Source: an uncultured Sutterella sp. (GTDB lineage Bacteria; Pseudomonadota; Gammaproteobacteria; Burkholderiales; Burkholderiaceae_F). Taken from it: a stretch of DNA of 64,000 nt. The DNA is taken from positions 23,110 through 87,109 of the forward strand of contig CAJMKD010000009.1 in assembly GCA_905213905.1 (NCBI GenBank), written 5' to 3'. The position numbers and the translations under genes were made by a program. The notes under the pieces were generated by a model that saw only the letters and a program-made list of their open reading frames with translations, did not search any database and had not been told where the DNA came from. How positions within the stretch are numbered: the stretch's first letter is position 1; every line of letters begins with the position of its first letter. Shown piece by piece: positions 9,201 to 16,440 of this stretch.

Positions 9201-9843
9201 CATTCACTGCGCCGCCGTTGTAGCGGGCCCAGTTGTTCGAGAAAACAACTTTGTCACCAGTCAGCTTACCGCCGTTCTTAACAGCAACAGCGCCGCCGTG
9301 CGACTTGATGGCCTCCTCCCCCGTTTCCGTGTTGCCAGCCTTGTTGCCGTCAAACACGACGCTGTTGAGGTTGACAGTCTGATCCTTGTTAACAACGACA
9401 ACAGAAGAATCTTCTTCGCCCTTCTGAGCAACCGTATTGTTGCGGAACTGGGTGTCGTTGATCGTAACGTTAACACCTGTCAGATTCAAGACGGAGTTCT
9501 CGAAGCCAGAGATCGAGCCGCCCTGGATGGTGAGGACGTTCTGCTTTGTTGTCTCGTCCGGACCGAACATGGCTTCAACGCCAGTAACTGCGGCGTTCTT
9601 GCCGTAATTCTTCGTCGTAGTGACCGTAACAGTGGGGGTCTGGCCTTTGGTAACCGTAAAGAAGGAACCAGTCGCGGAATCCTTACTTGTGGCATCAGGT
9701 GCCTTTACAACGGACCAGTCCTTGGTGAGCGTCTGATCTTTGGCTGCTGTTTCTTCCGCAGCAAACGCAGCGCCGCTGACAGCGGAAGCAATCGCGGCCG
9801 CGAGAAGGGTCTTCGTCGCGATCGCCTTGAAATTGTTCTTCAT
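6130..9843 (-). CDS. autotransporter with Pmp-like passenger, frameshifted near the 3' end
   Basis: The ATG at 9843 follows a TTGGAG ribosome site and starts a Sec signal peptide (MKNNFKAIATKTLLAAAIA ... AFA). The passenger has repeated GGA(V/I/L) and F-x-N-N motifs, for example GGAVNAYG and FSNNEANGSGGALVI, typical of chlamydial Pmp-type beta-helices. A long beta-rich region with an Asn/Asp/Gly/Thr bias follows. The autotransporter barrel begins around residue 1110 (GLTPWLDVFGSANEAK). The frame is lost at about 6190 and the true C-terminus lies in the overlapping frame down to 5721. Intact length would be about 1373 residues. It would act as a surface adhesin or other exposed protein. Whether it is decayed, phase-variable or mis-sequenced cannot be decided here. 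Confidence 0.8.
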   Translation of the reverse strand: MKNNFKAIATKTLLAAAIASAVSGAAFAAEETAAKDQTLTKDWSVVKAPDATSKDSATGSFFTVTKGQTPTVTVTTTKNYGKNAAVTGVEAMFGPDETTKQNVLTIQGGSISGFENSVLNLTGVNVTINDTQFRNNTVAQKGEEDSSVVVVNKDQTVNLNSVVFDGNKAGNTETGEEAIKSHGGAVAVKNGGKLTGDKVVFSNNWARYNGGAVNAYGSVKFNNTVFSNNEANGSGGALVITSDANTFTDTDFDNNKAGAYGGAIRLDNGNATFEITKGKNFAYTGNTTGTTDPASTKYLKHTGGFLYMQGNSKAVFNVAENATLTIGTAGADTDSNASLYEAVAEGTDKAPTITKTGAGDLIVHGDMSGFVGNLTVENGSMVIDGGIGEYDIASQMIANGSQWAPKDSGETTLTIGTETTSASLQVGDLNMNGALAVNVNKGEFTAGNISVGKTTYKSTDPEKKTGTKEVTGDVDFTIAADQTANVESVTLTAGAFGVDTAGAMNVAGNVVVNGGTFTATQKAQSTTGYVAINGDLQVLSGSASIGVDTDATNLVIGKAKVGEEAATKGSVTINGGALAVDKISFATENSTLTFDETNGGVLETSSDQIYSGTGENVKEVTGYNFKNGSLILTDATFDKTKWDDLTAALEKLNGSGIDYYFDTATYVAGEDETITWETLRDMKHLGQAIVTTKNPATSETALFLDQLPAYANDYTLGAFQFAAKDSVTLKNITVGGTNAGAKIIFRGTENGEVFLNSGDATIKLQNVDFGQEDTDHGTITNKVELGTDSAVRNGDFTFGEVVLGQYDLSAQKGATLTVASVDATSTGALDANGGTVKYIGKTNKDGYLDVYGVAQVRQGGTYIAGNHAYAGMEDTSALYIGQKTNFHQGITFGATSETSNEANAIVLDMTSIANSGFDVEKDVVVKVKDDQVGFNSRERAPGTASIHLINKDKRITTSHADRDGFVTYTLNAGKLGTEATVVLENEGDLFGTEYDHTYSKEDGIITVSASKDGAYTKLMESDSAAGYAAAQALKTWDTDQFGLLSLTKDEVAQKLGFENEADDQDVNIVEIGDYILESADEVMLGAVASGAFTAGFDYNYEVAKTLDRRMSIANLNAARNPSGLTPWLDVFGSANEAKSLFSSDGGNYGYEADVYGAVLGFDWVAPCGAIIGAAVNVGTADANSVGDLYTKSDSDSDYYGFSIYGAHRIGNFNGKVDVPGQLQRIARCRHLHVRPRC

Positions 9844-9871
9844 GAATGAACTCCAAGAAATATTTCCTGTA

Positions 9872-9890
9872 CGCCTGCGCAAGGCAGGCG
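9872..9890 (-). promoter_or_regulatory. 5' UTR hairpin of the autotransporter mRNA
   Basis: CGCCTGC/GCAGGCG with a 5-base loop lies 29 bases upstream of the start codon, close to the ribosome-binding site. It could modulate mRNA stability or translation; there is no direct evidence. Confidence 0.4.
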
Positions 9891-9955
9891 AAGCGTTTCC
9901 GCACGACGCTTTTTGCGCGCGGAATCACGCGGTTCATCCTATGGAAGTTTTGGTA

Positions 9956-9965
9956 GGGGGGGGGG
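9956..9965. repeat. G10 homopolymer upstream of the autotransporter
   Basis: Ten consecutive G on the plus strand (C10 on the coding strand) lie 113 bases upstream of the autotransporter start, next to an AT-rich block that could hold the promoter. Tracts of this kind in front of surface-protein genes commonly change length and alter promoter activity. Variability itself cannot be seen in one sequence. Confidence 0.6.
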
Positions 9966-10582
9966 AGGTAATTACCATTAAAATGAAATGTTTAACAAAT
10001 ATTTTTGATGAAATTTTATAGGAAAATCATATATCTGAAAAGTTACCCTTTCTTGCGACGACCCCCGTCAAGGTATGTGCGATACATACGTTGGACGATC
10101 GCAACGGCATAGGGGTTCCACCCACGAAAGCGCATCCTTTTTTGCACCGGCCTTGCACTTTAAAAACGCAAAGCTTTTGCGCTTTGCTGCATGTTTTGCC
10201 GACGCCCTTTGCGATCAAAAACGTCCAAAAAACGATAGCGTCCTCCGGCCTCAGAAAGCCGGCGATTTTCCCTGCAATCCCGAGCATTTTCGCTGATTTC
10301 CGTTTCCTTCTTCGCCTTTTGGTTCCAGATTTTCCGCCTGCGTCCGATTCGCTTCTCCAGGACGCCTCGTGATGAAGCCGCACCTAAAAACAGAAGAAAA
10401 AGCGCCGAAAAGCTGAGAAACGGCAACGTACCTACGTAGCGGCGCGGGCGAAGATCACGGTCATGGGATGAGGCGCGGACCGGTTGAGCGCCCTGAGAGA
10501 AATCAAGGCATTCCCAAGAAGAAAGACCGGTCCGGCGGCTCGGTCGAGAGCCCTGTGAGACCCCAACCGAAGGAGAACGAAC
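9966..10582. other. intergenic region between autotransporter and cytochrome operon
   Basis: No supported gene. The left part is AT-rich and may hold the autotransporter promoter. The right part holds the inverted TACGTAGGTA motif at 10428-10440. Open frames here have no recognisable features. Confidence 0.5.
10426..10440 (-). promoter_or_regulatory. putative TtrR1 operator, second copy
   Basis: ACGTACCTACGTAGC contains, on the minus strand, the 10-mer TACGTAGGTA that also lies before the first sensor kinase. It is 143 bases upstream of the tetraheme cytochrome start. A related TACGTACC sits at 10962-10969, just before the flavoprotein start. Confidence 0.45.
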
Positions 10583-10930
10583 ATGACGAACATCATCCGA
10601 GCAGCGCTCACGGCGGCGCTTGCTTTCTCGATTGCAGGGTCGGCCTGTGCAGCCGACAAGTTCCTGGCCGACCGCCACATTGATCGCGGCCTCAAGTGCG
10701 AGAGCTGCCACACGGGCGCGAAGCCCGACGCAAACGTCGACATGAAGACCTGCCTGCAGTGCCACGGCGGCAGCTACGCCGCGCTCGCCAAGCAGACGGA
10801 AAGCGACGACATCAACCCGCACGACACGCACTTGGGCGAAGCGCAGTGCGTCACCTGCCACCAGGGCCACAAGCTGCCGCGCCTTTCCTGCGACAGCTGC
10901 CACGAATTCGAAGACATCCGCGTGCCGTAA
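10583..10930 (+). CDS. periplasmic tetraheme cytochrome c
   Basis: A Sec signal peptide (about residues 1-23, ending SACA-ADK) precedes a small domain with four CXXCH heme sites: CESCH, CLQCH, CVTCH and CDSCH. Extra histidines such as DRHIDRG and DTHLGE are likely distal heme ligands. The size and spacing match the N-terminal heme domain of Shewanella-type flavocytochrome c, here encoded separately. It should pass electrons from a membrane quinol oxidase to the flavoprotein encoded 55 bases downstream. A GGAG ribosome site precedes the ATG. The paralogue at 19535-19882 has the same four-heme layout. Confidence 0.9.
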   Translation: MTNIIRAALTAALAFSIAGSACAADKFLADRHIDRGLKCESCHTGAKPDANVDMKTCLQCHGGSYAALAKQTESDDINPHDTHLGEAQCVTCHQGHKLPRLSCDSCHEFEDIRVP

Positions 10931-10985
10931 GCGCCTTTGGATTGTCTGACCAAGCTTTTCTTACGTACCAAAGAAGGAGAACATC

Positions 10986-12569
10986 ATGAATCTTCAGCGA
11001 CGCAACATTCTGCGCGGCTCGCTCGCAGCCGCGATGGCGCTTCCGATCGCCGGCGTCAAGGCCGTTGAACTGCCGAAGGACGCGAAGTGGGACAAGGAAG
11101 CCGACGTTGTGATTCTCGGCTACGGCGGCGCTGGCGCCTGCGCAGCCATTGAAGCGCACGACGCGGGCGCGAAGGTCCTCATTCTTGAAAAGCTCTCCGA
11201 AGGCGGCGGCAACACCGCGGTCTCCTCGGGCGGCTTCATGGTGCCGAAGGACAAGGACGAAGCCTACAAGTACCTCGACGCGACGTACGCCTTTGCCGAC
11301 AGCGAAAAGGACGAAGAGCTCCTCAAGACGTTCTGCAACGAAATCATGGGCGTCAAGGACTTCATCACGGGCCTCAAGCCCGACACCAAGCTCATGATCT
11401 ACGGCCACGCGGGATTCAAGTCGCTGCCTGGCTCCGATACGATCGACAAGTACCGCATCCGCGGCAAGAAGCGCGGCGGCGACATGCTCTTTGATTCGTA
11501 CAAGTACGCCGTTGAAGAAAAGCGCGGCATCGAAGTGATGTACGAAACCCCGGCGCTCGAAATCGTCCGCCGCGGCGAAGAAGCCGTGGGCGTCATCGCC
11601 TCCTCGAAGGGCAAGAAGATCTGGATCAAGGCGCGCCGCGCTGTGATTCTCGCCACGGGCGGCTACGAATTCGACCCGCAGAGCCTGCGCACCTTTGCGC
11701 TCGGCCGCGACATCCAGGGCCTCGGCTCCCCCGGCAACACGGGCGACGGCCTGCGCATGTCCCAGTCGATGGGCGCCCGCCTCTGGCACATGACCTCCTA
11801 TTCGTGCCCGGTCGGGATGAAGGTTCCGGGCCTCAAGGCTGCCATTCAGCTCAACATCCTTGCGCCTTCCCACATCTGGGTCGACCAGGACGGCAAGCGC
11901 TTCGTGAATGAAAAGGGCCTCGACAACCACACGTGCCTCTACGCGGTCAACCAGATGGATCCGATCCGCCACCGCTATCCGCGCATCCCGTGCTGGCTCA
12001 TTTTCGACGAAAAGGCCCGCAAGGCCGGCCCGATCAGCGGCGGCGCGACCTCCGGCTACGCGCTTAACCGCGAAGGCTACAAGTGGTCTGCCGACAACTC
12101 GGCCGAAATCGAAAAGGGCGTCATCGTGAAGGCGGCGACGATCCGCGAACTCGCCGAAAAGATCAAGGTTCCGGCCGATCAGCTCGAAGCCACGGTGAAG
12201 AAGTGGAATGCCGACATCAAGGCGGGCAAGGACACGGAATTCGGCCGCATCCTGAAGCGCGACCCGAAGGGCAAGACCGCCTTTGCCGGCCGTGAAGCGC
12301 CGATCGTCTCCGAGCCGCTCGCCGAAGAAGACCCGTTCTACGCGACGGCCCTCTATCCGACGATGCTCAATACCCAGGGCGGCCCGAAGAAGAACGTCCG
12401 CGGCCAGGTGATGGACCCGAACGATCGTCCGATTCCGCGCCTCTACGCCGCTGGCGAACTCGGCTCCATGTGGGGCTCGATCTACCAGGGGGCGACGAAC
12501 AACGCCGAATGCATCGTCTTCGGCCGCATCGCCGGCCGCGAAGCGGCGAAGGAAAAGGCTTGGGCCTAA
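10986..12569 (+). CDS. Tat-exported flavocytochrome c flavoprotein subunit (fumarate/urocanate reductase family)
   Basis: The protein starts with a twin-arginine signal (LQRRNILRGSLAAAMALP), so FAD is probably loaded before export. The FAD Rossmann motif is VVILGYGGAGACAAIEAHDAG. The family blocks EKLSEGGGNTAVSSGG, ILATGGYEFDP, GKRFVNEKG and the C-terminal GATNNAECIVFGRIAGREAA are present. Members reduce an enoic acid such as fumarate, urocanate or an acrylate-type acid in the periplasm, taking electrons from multiheme cytochrome. The substrate cannot be named: substrate-pocket residues differ from those I recognise as fumarate-specific. The operon partner is the tetraheme cytochrome just upstream, with a ribosome site AAGGAG. 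Length (527) is that of the flavin and clamp domains without heme domain. Confidence 0.88.
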   Translation: MNLQRRNILRGSLAAAMALPIAGVKAVELPKDAKWDKEADVVILGYGGAGACAAIEAHDAGAKVLILEKLSEGGGNTAVSSGGFMVPKDKDEAYKYLDATYAFADSEKDEELLKTFCNEIMGVKDFITGLKPDTKLMIYGHAGFKSLPGSDTIDKYRIRGKKRGGDMLFDSYKYAVEEKRGIEVMYETPALEIVRRGEEAVGVIASSKGKKIWIKARRAVILATGGYEFDPQSLRTFALGRDIQGLGSPGNTGDGLRMSQSMGARLWHMTSYSCPVGMKVPGLKAAIQLNILAPSHIWVDQDGKRFVNEKGLDNHTCLYAVNQMDPIRHRYPRIPCWLIFDEKARKAGPISGGATSGYALNREGYKWSADNSAEIEKGVIVKAATIRELAEKIKVPADQLEATVKKWNADIKAGKDTEFGRILKRDPKGKTAFAGREAPIVSEPLAEEDPFYATALYPTMLNTQGGPKKNVRGQVMDPNDRPIPRLYAAGELGSMWGSIYQGATNNAECIVFGRIAGREAAKEKAWA

Positions 12570-12681
12570 GGCTTTGAAGGAGGGCCGGCCTCGCTTGGCC
12601 GGTCCTGCCGAAAGTCCGGCGCATCGCGCTTCCTTCTGCCCGCAAGCCTGAGTCGGGGCAGGGGAAAAGCGCGTGAAGCGC

Positions 12682-12711
12682 AAAAAAGCGCGGCCTCTCT
12701 CCAGCCGCGCT
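12682..12711 (-). terminator. terminator of the ACP/acyltransferase operon
   Basis: The stem AGCGCGGC/GCCGCGCT with an intervening loop is followed on the minus strand by a run of T. It lies downstream of the COG4648-type gene and should end the five-gene minus-strand operon. Confidence 0.75.
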
Positions 12712-12723
12712 GAAATAACAAAA

Positions 12724-12766
12724 GCTCGCAGACGGGCGGCACTGGCCGCCCTGTGCTGCGGGCTTT
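12724..12766 (+). terminator. terminator of the cytochrome/flavoprotein operon
   Basis: A two-part stem (inner GGGCGGC/GCCGCCC, outer GCTCGCAG/CTGCGGGC with one wobble) is followed by a short T-run. It is positioned to end plus-strand transcription of the reductase operon. Confidence 0.55.
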
Positions 12767-12953
12767 CTGCACTCTGAGGCCGGCGGTCTGCTTGGTCTGC
12801 TTGGTCTCTTTATTTGGCTTGTTCTCTTTGGTCTATCGGGTCAGCTTGGGGACTGGGCGCAGCGATTCAGCGCGTGGAAGTGACGCCCGAGAGCACCGGC
12901 GGTCAAGCCCTTGAAACCGAAAGGCCGCGCTGGTTTTCTTCGGCGCTTCACGC

Positions 12954-13514
12954 TCAGCGGGCGCGGTTCTTTTTCCGCATCCAAAGCCTGCGGAGCGCAT
13001 ATTCGGCCGCAAACATGAGGCCGATCGCGATGTAGCTCGCAAACCCGTTCCAAAGCGTCCAGTACTGCTTGTCTTCAAGAAAGACCGTCCAGAGCGCGAT
13101 CCCGCCGTTCAAAAGAAAGAAGACGCACCAGGCCATGGTGACGCCGCGGCACCAGCGCACGCCTTCGGGCGGGAGGTTCTTTTCCTTGAGGCGCGCAAAG
13201 CGCTCCGCTGCAGGGATGCTGCCCGGGAGAAGGCTCGAGGCGAAGATGAAGAGAAAGAACGCGTTCATGAGAACGGGGTAGAGCAGCACGGCCCGTTCGG
13301 CGCGAAAGAGAATGGCGAGAAGCGCAAGCGCGAGCACGAATGCGCCTTGAAGGAGCGTCGTTTTCGAGAAGGAGACGACTAGGCGCAGCGCTGCTATGAG
13401 GAGAAGCCCGAGCGCCACCGGGACGAGCCCGAAGCGCGTGAGCCCGAAGAAGGCCCAGAAGGGAAAGGCGACAAGGAGCGCGCCGAGCAGAATCTTGAGA
13501 GTGGTTCGTGCCAT
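12954..13514 (-). CDS. COG4648-type membrane protein of an aryl-polyene-like cluster
   Basis: A 186-residue integral membrane protein with about five or six hydrophobic helices and a basic C-terminus (RRLWMRKKNRAR). Its length and motifs (LLYPVLMNAFFLFIFASSL, WTLWNGFASYIAIGLMFAAEY) match the COG4648 family. These proteins usually sit with acyl carrier proteins and acyltransferases in aryl-polyene or related lipid clusters, as here. It is the last gene of the minus-strand operon, 71 bases after the ACP. Biochemical role unknown. Confidence 0.75.
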   Translation of the reverse strand: MARTTLKILLGALLVAFPFWAFFGLTRFGLVPVALGLLLIAALRLVVSFSKTTLLQGAFVLALALLAILFRAERAVLLYPVLMNAFFLFIFASSLLPGSIPAAERFARLKEKNLPPEGVRWCRGVTMAWCVFFLLNGGIALWTVFLEDKQYWTLWNGFASYIAIGLMFAAEYALRRLWMRKKNRAR

Positions 13515-13585
13515 AAGAATGTTGCCCGCGCCGGCGCGCAGCAGCCGAAGCTGCCGAAACTGCCGAAACTCCCGAAGCGGCGCCG

Positions 13586-13876
13586 TCAGTCCGCCTTTTC
13601 GGCTTTGTCGTCCTCAGGTTCGTCGAGAAGCTTTGCCACAACGGCGACGACGTCCCCCATCGTGCGCACCTGCTTGAAGGCTTCTGGCGACACGCGGCGA
13701 TGGCCGAGATAGGGCTTGAGCTGCACGATCATGTCGACCGCGTCGATCGAGTCGATGTCGAAGTCTTCGTAAAGACGCGCTTCGGGACGGATCTTTTCTT
13801 CCGGAATCTCAAAGTCGCGCACGAGAATGTCCTTGAGGACGTCGTAGATTTTCTGTTCGTTCTGGCTGGCGGTCAT
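13586..13876 (-). CDS. acyl carrier protein
   Basis: The 96-residue acidic protein has the 4'-phosphopantetheine attachment motif DIDSIDAVDM, with Ser as the carrier residue, inside a typical four-helix ACP fold. The second of two ACPs in tandem. In aryl-polyene clusters such paired ACPs carry the growing chain or the aryl starter; the same division is inferred here. The acidic/basic tail PEDDKAEKAD is dispensable in the family. Confidence 0.88.
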   Translation of the reverse strand: MTASQNEQKIYDVLKDILVRDFEIPEEKIRPEARLYEDFDIDSIDAVDMIVQLKPYLGHRRVSPEAFKQVRTMGDVVAVVAKLLDEPEDDKAEKAD

Positions 13877-13991
13877 GAGGATGCGTGAAAACGGTTGAGT
13901 AGCGAGCTGCGCTCGGCGTCGGGCGGCTCAGGCCGGGCGAAGGGCGCTTCTGCAGCGCTTGGGCCCGGTGCGTTGTGTGGGGGCGCTGCGG

Positions 13992-14252
13992 TCACTCCGC
14001 GCGGTGCGCGGCGACGTACTCGGCGATCGAGGCGACGCTCGAAAAGACGCGGCGGGCTTCCTCGCTTTCCGCAGCGAGCGAAATGCCGTAGGTCTTCTTG
14101 AGCGCGAGGCCGAGCTCGAGCGCGTCGATGCTGTCAAGCCCCAGGCCCTCGCCGAAGAGCGGCGCCGCCGGGTCGATGTCTTCCGGGGCGACGTCCTCAA
14201 GGTTGAGGGTCGAAATGATGAGCCGCTTGATGTCTTCAATAAGCGCTTGCAT
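13992..14252 (-). CDS. acyl carrier protein
   Basis: An 86-residue ACP with the carrier motif LGLDSIDALELGLAL. It lies 80 bases after the acyltransferase gene and 115 bases before the second ACP. The sequence differs clearly from its neighbour, so the two are not a recent duplication and probably hold different acyl chains. Assigned to the same aryl-polyene-like operon by context. Confidence 0.88.
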   Translation of the reverse strand: MQALIEDIKRLIISTLNLEDVAPEDIDPAAPLFGEGLGLDSIDALELGLALKKTYGISLAAESEEARRVFSSVASIAEYVAAHRAE

Positions 14253-14332
14253 GAAATGTTCTTCCGGGCGTTGTCTGGTTTGGGCGGCCGAGGGCGCTGC
14301 GAGCGGGCGCAGAGCGCCCGAAACGCTGGCCG

Positions 14333-15220
14333 TCAGTCGTGCTCGGCGGGGAAAAGCGCAGCGGCAAGCCGCTTGTTGAGGCGCCGCGCCCCAATCGAGG
14401 GCCTCTCATTATATAGAGGGCGGAGGTCGTCGACGGGAATGTCTTCGAGCACCTCGAAGGTGAGCGTCATCGGCTCGTCGGGCATGTGCCACCAGCCGCG
14501 ATCCTTCGTGAGCCAGCGCGGCGATGCGCTGATGCGCACCGGCGTGACGGGGCGCCCCGTGTGAAGCGCAAGCGCGGCGGCGCCGCGGTGCATGCGCGGC
14601 ACAACGCCCGGCGGGAGATCCACGGGCGTGCGCGTGCCTTCCGGGAACACGACGAAGACGGCGCCGCGCTTCAAGTCCGCTTCAAGGCGCCCGAGCGCTT
14701 CGGGCCCGAGGTCGTTCGTGGCGTAGCCCGCGGCGCGAATCGGGGGCGCTGTGAACCAGTTCTTCGCGAGCGACGCCTTCACGATCGTCGTAGCTTCTGG
14801 AATGAGGCTGATGAGGCAGACGACGTCGATCAAGGACGGGTGATTCGCGGCGACGATGAGGCCCGGCCGGCTGAGACGTTCGGCGTGCCGAACTTCAACG
14901 CGCACGAGCCCGGCGTCGCGGATCCCTGCGACGAAAAGCCGGAACCAGCGCCAGACAATCCGGCGGGCGATGCGGATCCGCTTTTCTTCGTCCTTTTCGG
15001 TGAGGTTGAGCCAGGGCGTGATGCCGAAGCGAAAGAGCATGCCGCTCGCGCCGAAAAGCCCGAAGGCGATCGCCGTGCCCGCATAGCGGAATGGCTTGAA
15101 GAGACGGCGCAGGATCGGCCGGGGCGGCAAGCTTTGCGGCTCGGTCTGCCCGGCGTGCGTTCTGCGCGCACCTTGGGCGTCCGGGTTTGCGGCTTCGGAT
15201 TCGTTGATGCGTTCCGTCAT
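14333..15220 (-). CDS. lysophospholipid acyltransferase family protein (PlsC-like)
   Basis: A PlsC-type acyltransferase: the HX4D catalytic motif is NHPSLID and the acceptor-binding block is VFPEGTRTP. One N-terminal hydrophobic segment (IAFGLFGASGMLFRF) anchors it to the inner membrane. The start overlaps the stop of the chain-length-factor KS by four bases (ATGA), which indicates translational coupling. In aryl-polyene clusters this enzyme is thought to transfer the finished chain from ACP to a lipid. It may instead be a general glycerophospholipid acyltransferase, but the ACP neighbours favour the cluster role. Confidence 0.85.
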   Translation of the reverse strand: MTERINESEAANPDAQGARRTHAGQTEPQSLPPRPILRRLFKPFRYAGTAIAFGLFGASGMLFRFGITPWLNLTEKDEEKRIRIARRIVWRWFRLFVAGIRDAGLVRVEVRHAERLSRPGLIVAANHPSLIDVVCLISLIPEATTIVKASLAKNWFTAPPIRAAGYATNDLGPEALGRLEADLKRGAVFVVFPEGTRTPVDLPPGVVPRMHRGAAALALHTGRPVTPVRISASPRWLTKDRGWWHMPDEPMTLTFEVLEDIPVDDLRPLYNERPSIGARRLNKRLAAALFPAEHD

Positions 15221-16155
15221 GACGCGCTTGGCTCCGCATCAGGCTTCGCGCGGAGGCGCCAGCCGTTCACGCAATCGAGCGCGCTATCCTTCGCCCAGAC
15301 GAGCGCTGCATGCCGCCCGAAAACCGTGCGGATGCGGGCGGCTGCGCCCGGCGTCATCAGCCAGGCGAGCGTTGCGAGGTCGTCCGAAGGCGCGCCCGAC
15401 TCGGCAAAGCGCGGGTCGGGCGCTTCGCCCGGGCGCAGCGCACGGCTTCGCTGCGCGACGACGGGGCCGCGCGCGAGAAGGGCTGCCATGCGCGCCGGAT
15501 TCGGATCGTCTTCGGCGCGCGCGCAGAGAAAGGCAAGCGCATGGGTGCTCCCCGGCAGATCGAATTCGACGGGGGGCTTCAGGTCGTAGGCGACAACAAT
15601 GACGCGCTCGACTTCGGTGAGCAGCCCCACGGCCGAATCAAAGGCCGCGGAAAGCGAGAAGGGGCCGTTGGCGATGGCGAGCACGTTCCCGTGAAAGCCC
15701 GCCGCAATGGTGAGCACGGCCGCGATCCCGTTGTGCACGCTCGTCGCAAAGCGCGCGGGCGAGAGCGGCCGGTCCGCGGCGACGTCCCGCACCTGGCGGG
15801 CCGCTTCTTCAATGTCGCCCCAGCGGGAGGCGAAGATCACGGCGGTCCGTGCGGCGTCCTCGGGCGCAAGGAAGGGATTTCGCCCCGTTTCCGGGTCCCG
15901 GATCGCCCAGAGGGTTTCCGCGCAGGCGCGCCCCAAAGGCGAAAGCCGGCGGCGCAGCATCGGCGGCACGCCCGCCGCAGGCGCCTTCGCTTCGGCGGCG
16001 CCGATTGCCGCCGTCGGCGTGAGCGCCGGATCGGCGAGGCCGAATTCGGGCTCTGAGAAGCGTTCGGCGAGCGTTCGGGCTGCGGCTTCGCCGTCCGCTT
16101 CGGCGAGCCTCGGGGCCCAAAGACGGCAGTCGAGAATCTGAAGAGCGGTGCGCAC
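15217..16155 (-). CDS. beta-ketoacyl synthase chain-length-factor-like protein
   Basis: The thiolase-fold protein resembles the Ketoacyl-synt_2 family found in aryl-polyene clusters. It has the block PARFATSVHNGIAAVLTIA and a Gly/Ala-rich core, but no typical active-site Cys context (TACSS), so it probably serves as a chain-length or partner subunit. I chose the GTG at 16155 (VRTALQILDCRLW), preceded by GAGAGG. An upstream ATG at 16290 would add a 45-residue stretch that reads like translated intergenic DNA. It is the first gene of the operon. The catalytic KS, dehydratase, ketoreductase and ligase genes of a full aryl-polyene locus are absent from this window. Confidence 0.72.
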   Translation of the reverse strand: MRTALQILDCRLWAPRLAEADGEAAARTLAERFSEPEFGLADPALTPTAAIGAAEAKAPAAGVPPMLRRRLSPLGRACAETLWAIRDPETGRNPFLAPEDAARTAVIFASRWGDIEEAARQVRDVAADRPLSPARFATSVHNGIAAVLTIAAGFHGNVLAIANGPFSLSAAFDSAVGLLTEVERVIVVAYDLKPPVEFDLPGSTHALAFLCARAEDDPNPARMAALLARGPVVAQRSRALRPGEAPDPRFAESGAPSDDLATLAWLMTPGAAARIRTVFGRHAALVWAKDSALDCVNGWRLRAKPDAEPSAS

Positions 16156-16440
16156 GGTCGGAAGCCTCTCGATAAAAGCTGAGAAAAGCTGAAAAAAGCT
16201 CGATGACAAGGGTCGAACATCGAGAATTCGAAAAAGAAAAGCGGCCTGCGCGGCGGGCGCAAATCGCCGCGCCGCACGGGCCGCAGGCATTCTAACAGGC
16301 GCACACGGGCGAATACAGAGCGCTCGGCGCTGCTGCCGGGGCGCTGGCGCTGGTGCTGGACGTATTGGCGTCCGCCCAGTGCGCCCGGCGCTTCGGCCGA
16401 GTATCGGCTCTGCTGCGCTTCGGGCGCGCCTGGGCTGCCG

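Larger units (their letters stand above)
12570..12953. other. convergent intergenic region with terminators
   Basis: No gene is seen. It carries a GC-rich stem at 12580-12608, terminators for both directions (listed separately), and short imperfect repeats of CTGCTTGGT around 12788-12806. Confidence 0.6.

Noticed and set aside
10160..10903. Long minus-strand frame over the cytochrome gene
   Set aside because: It is the antisense reading of a GC-rich cytochrome gene with four CXXCH motifs; composition effect only.
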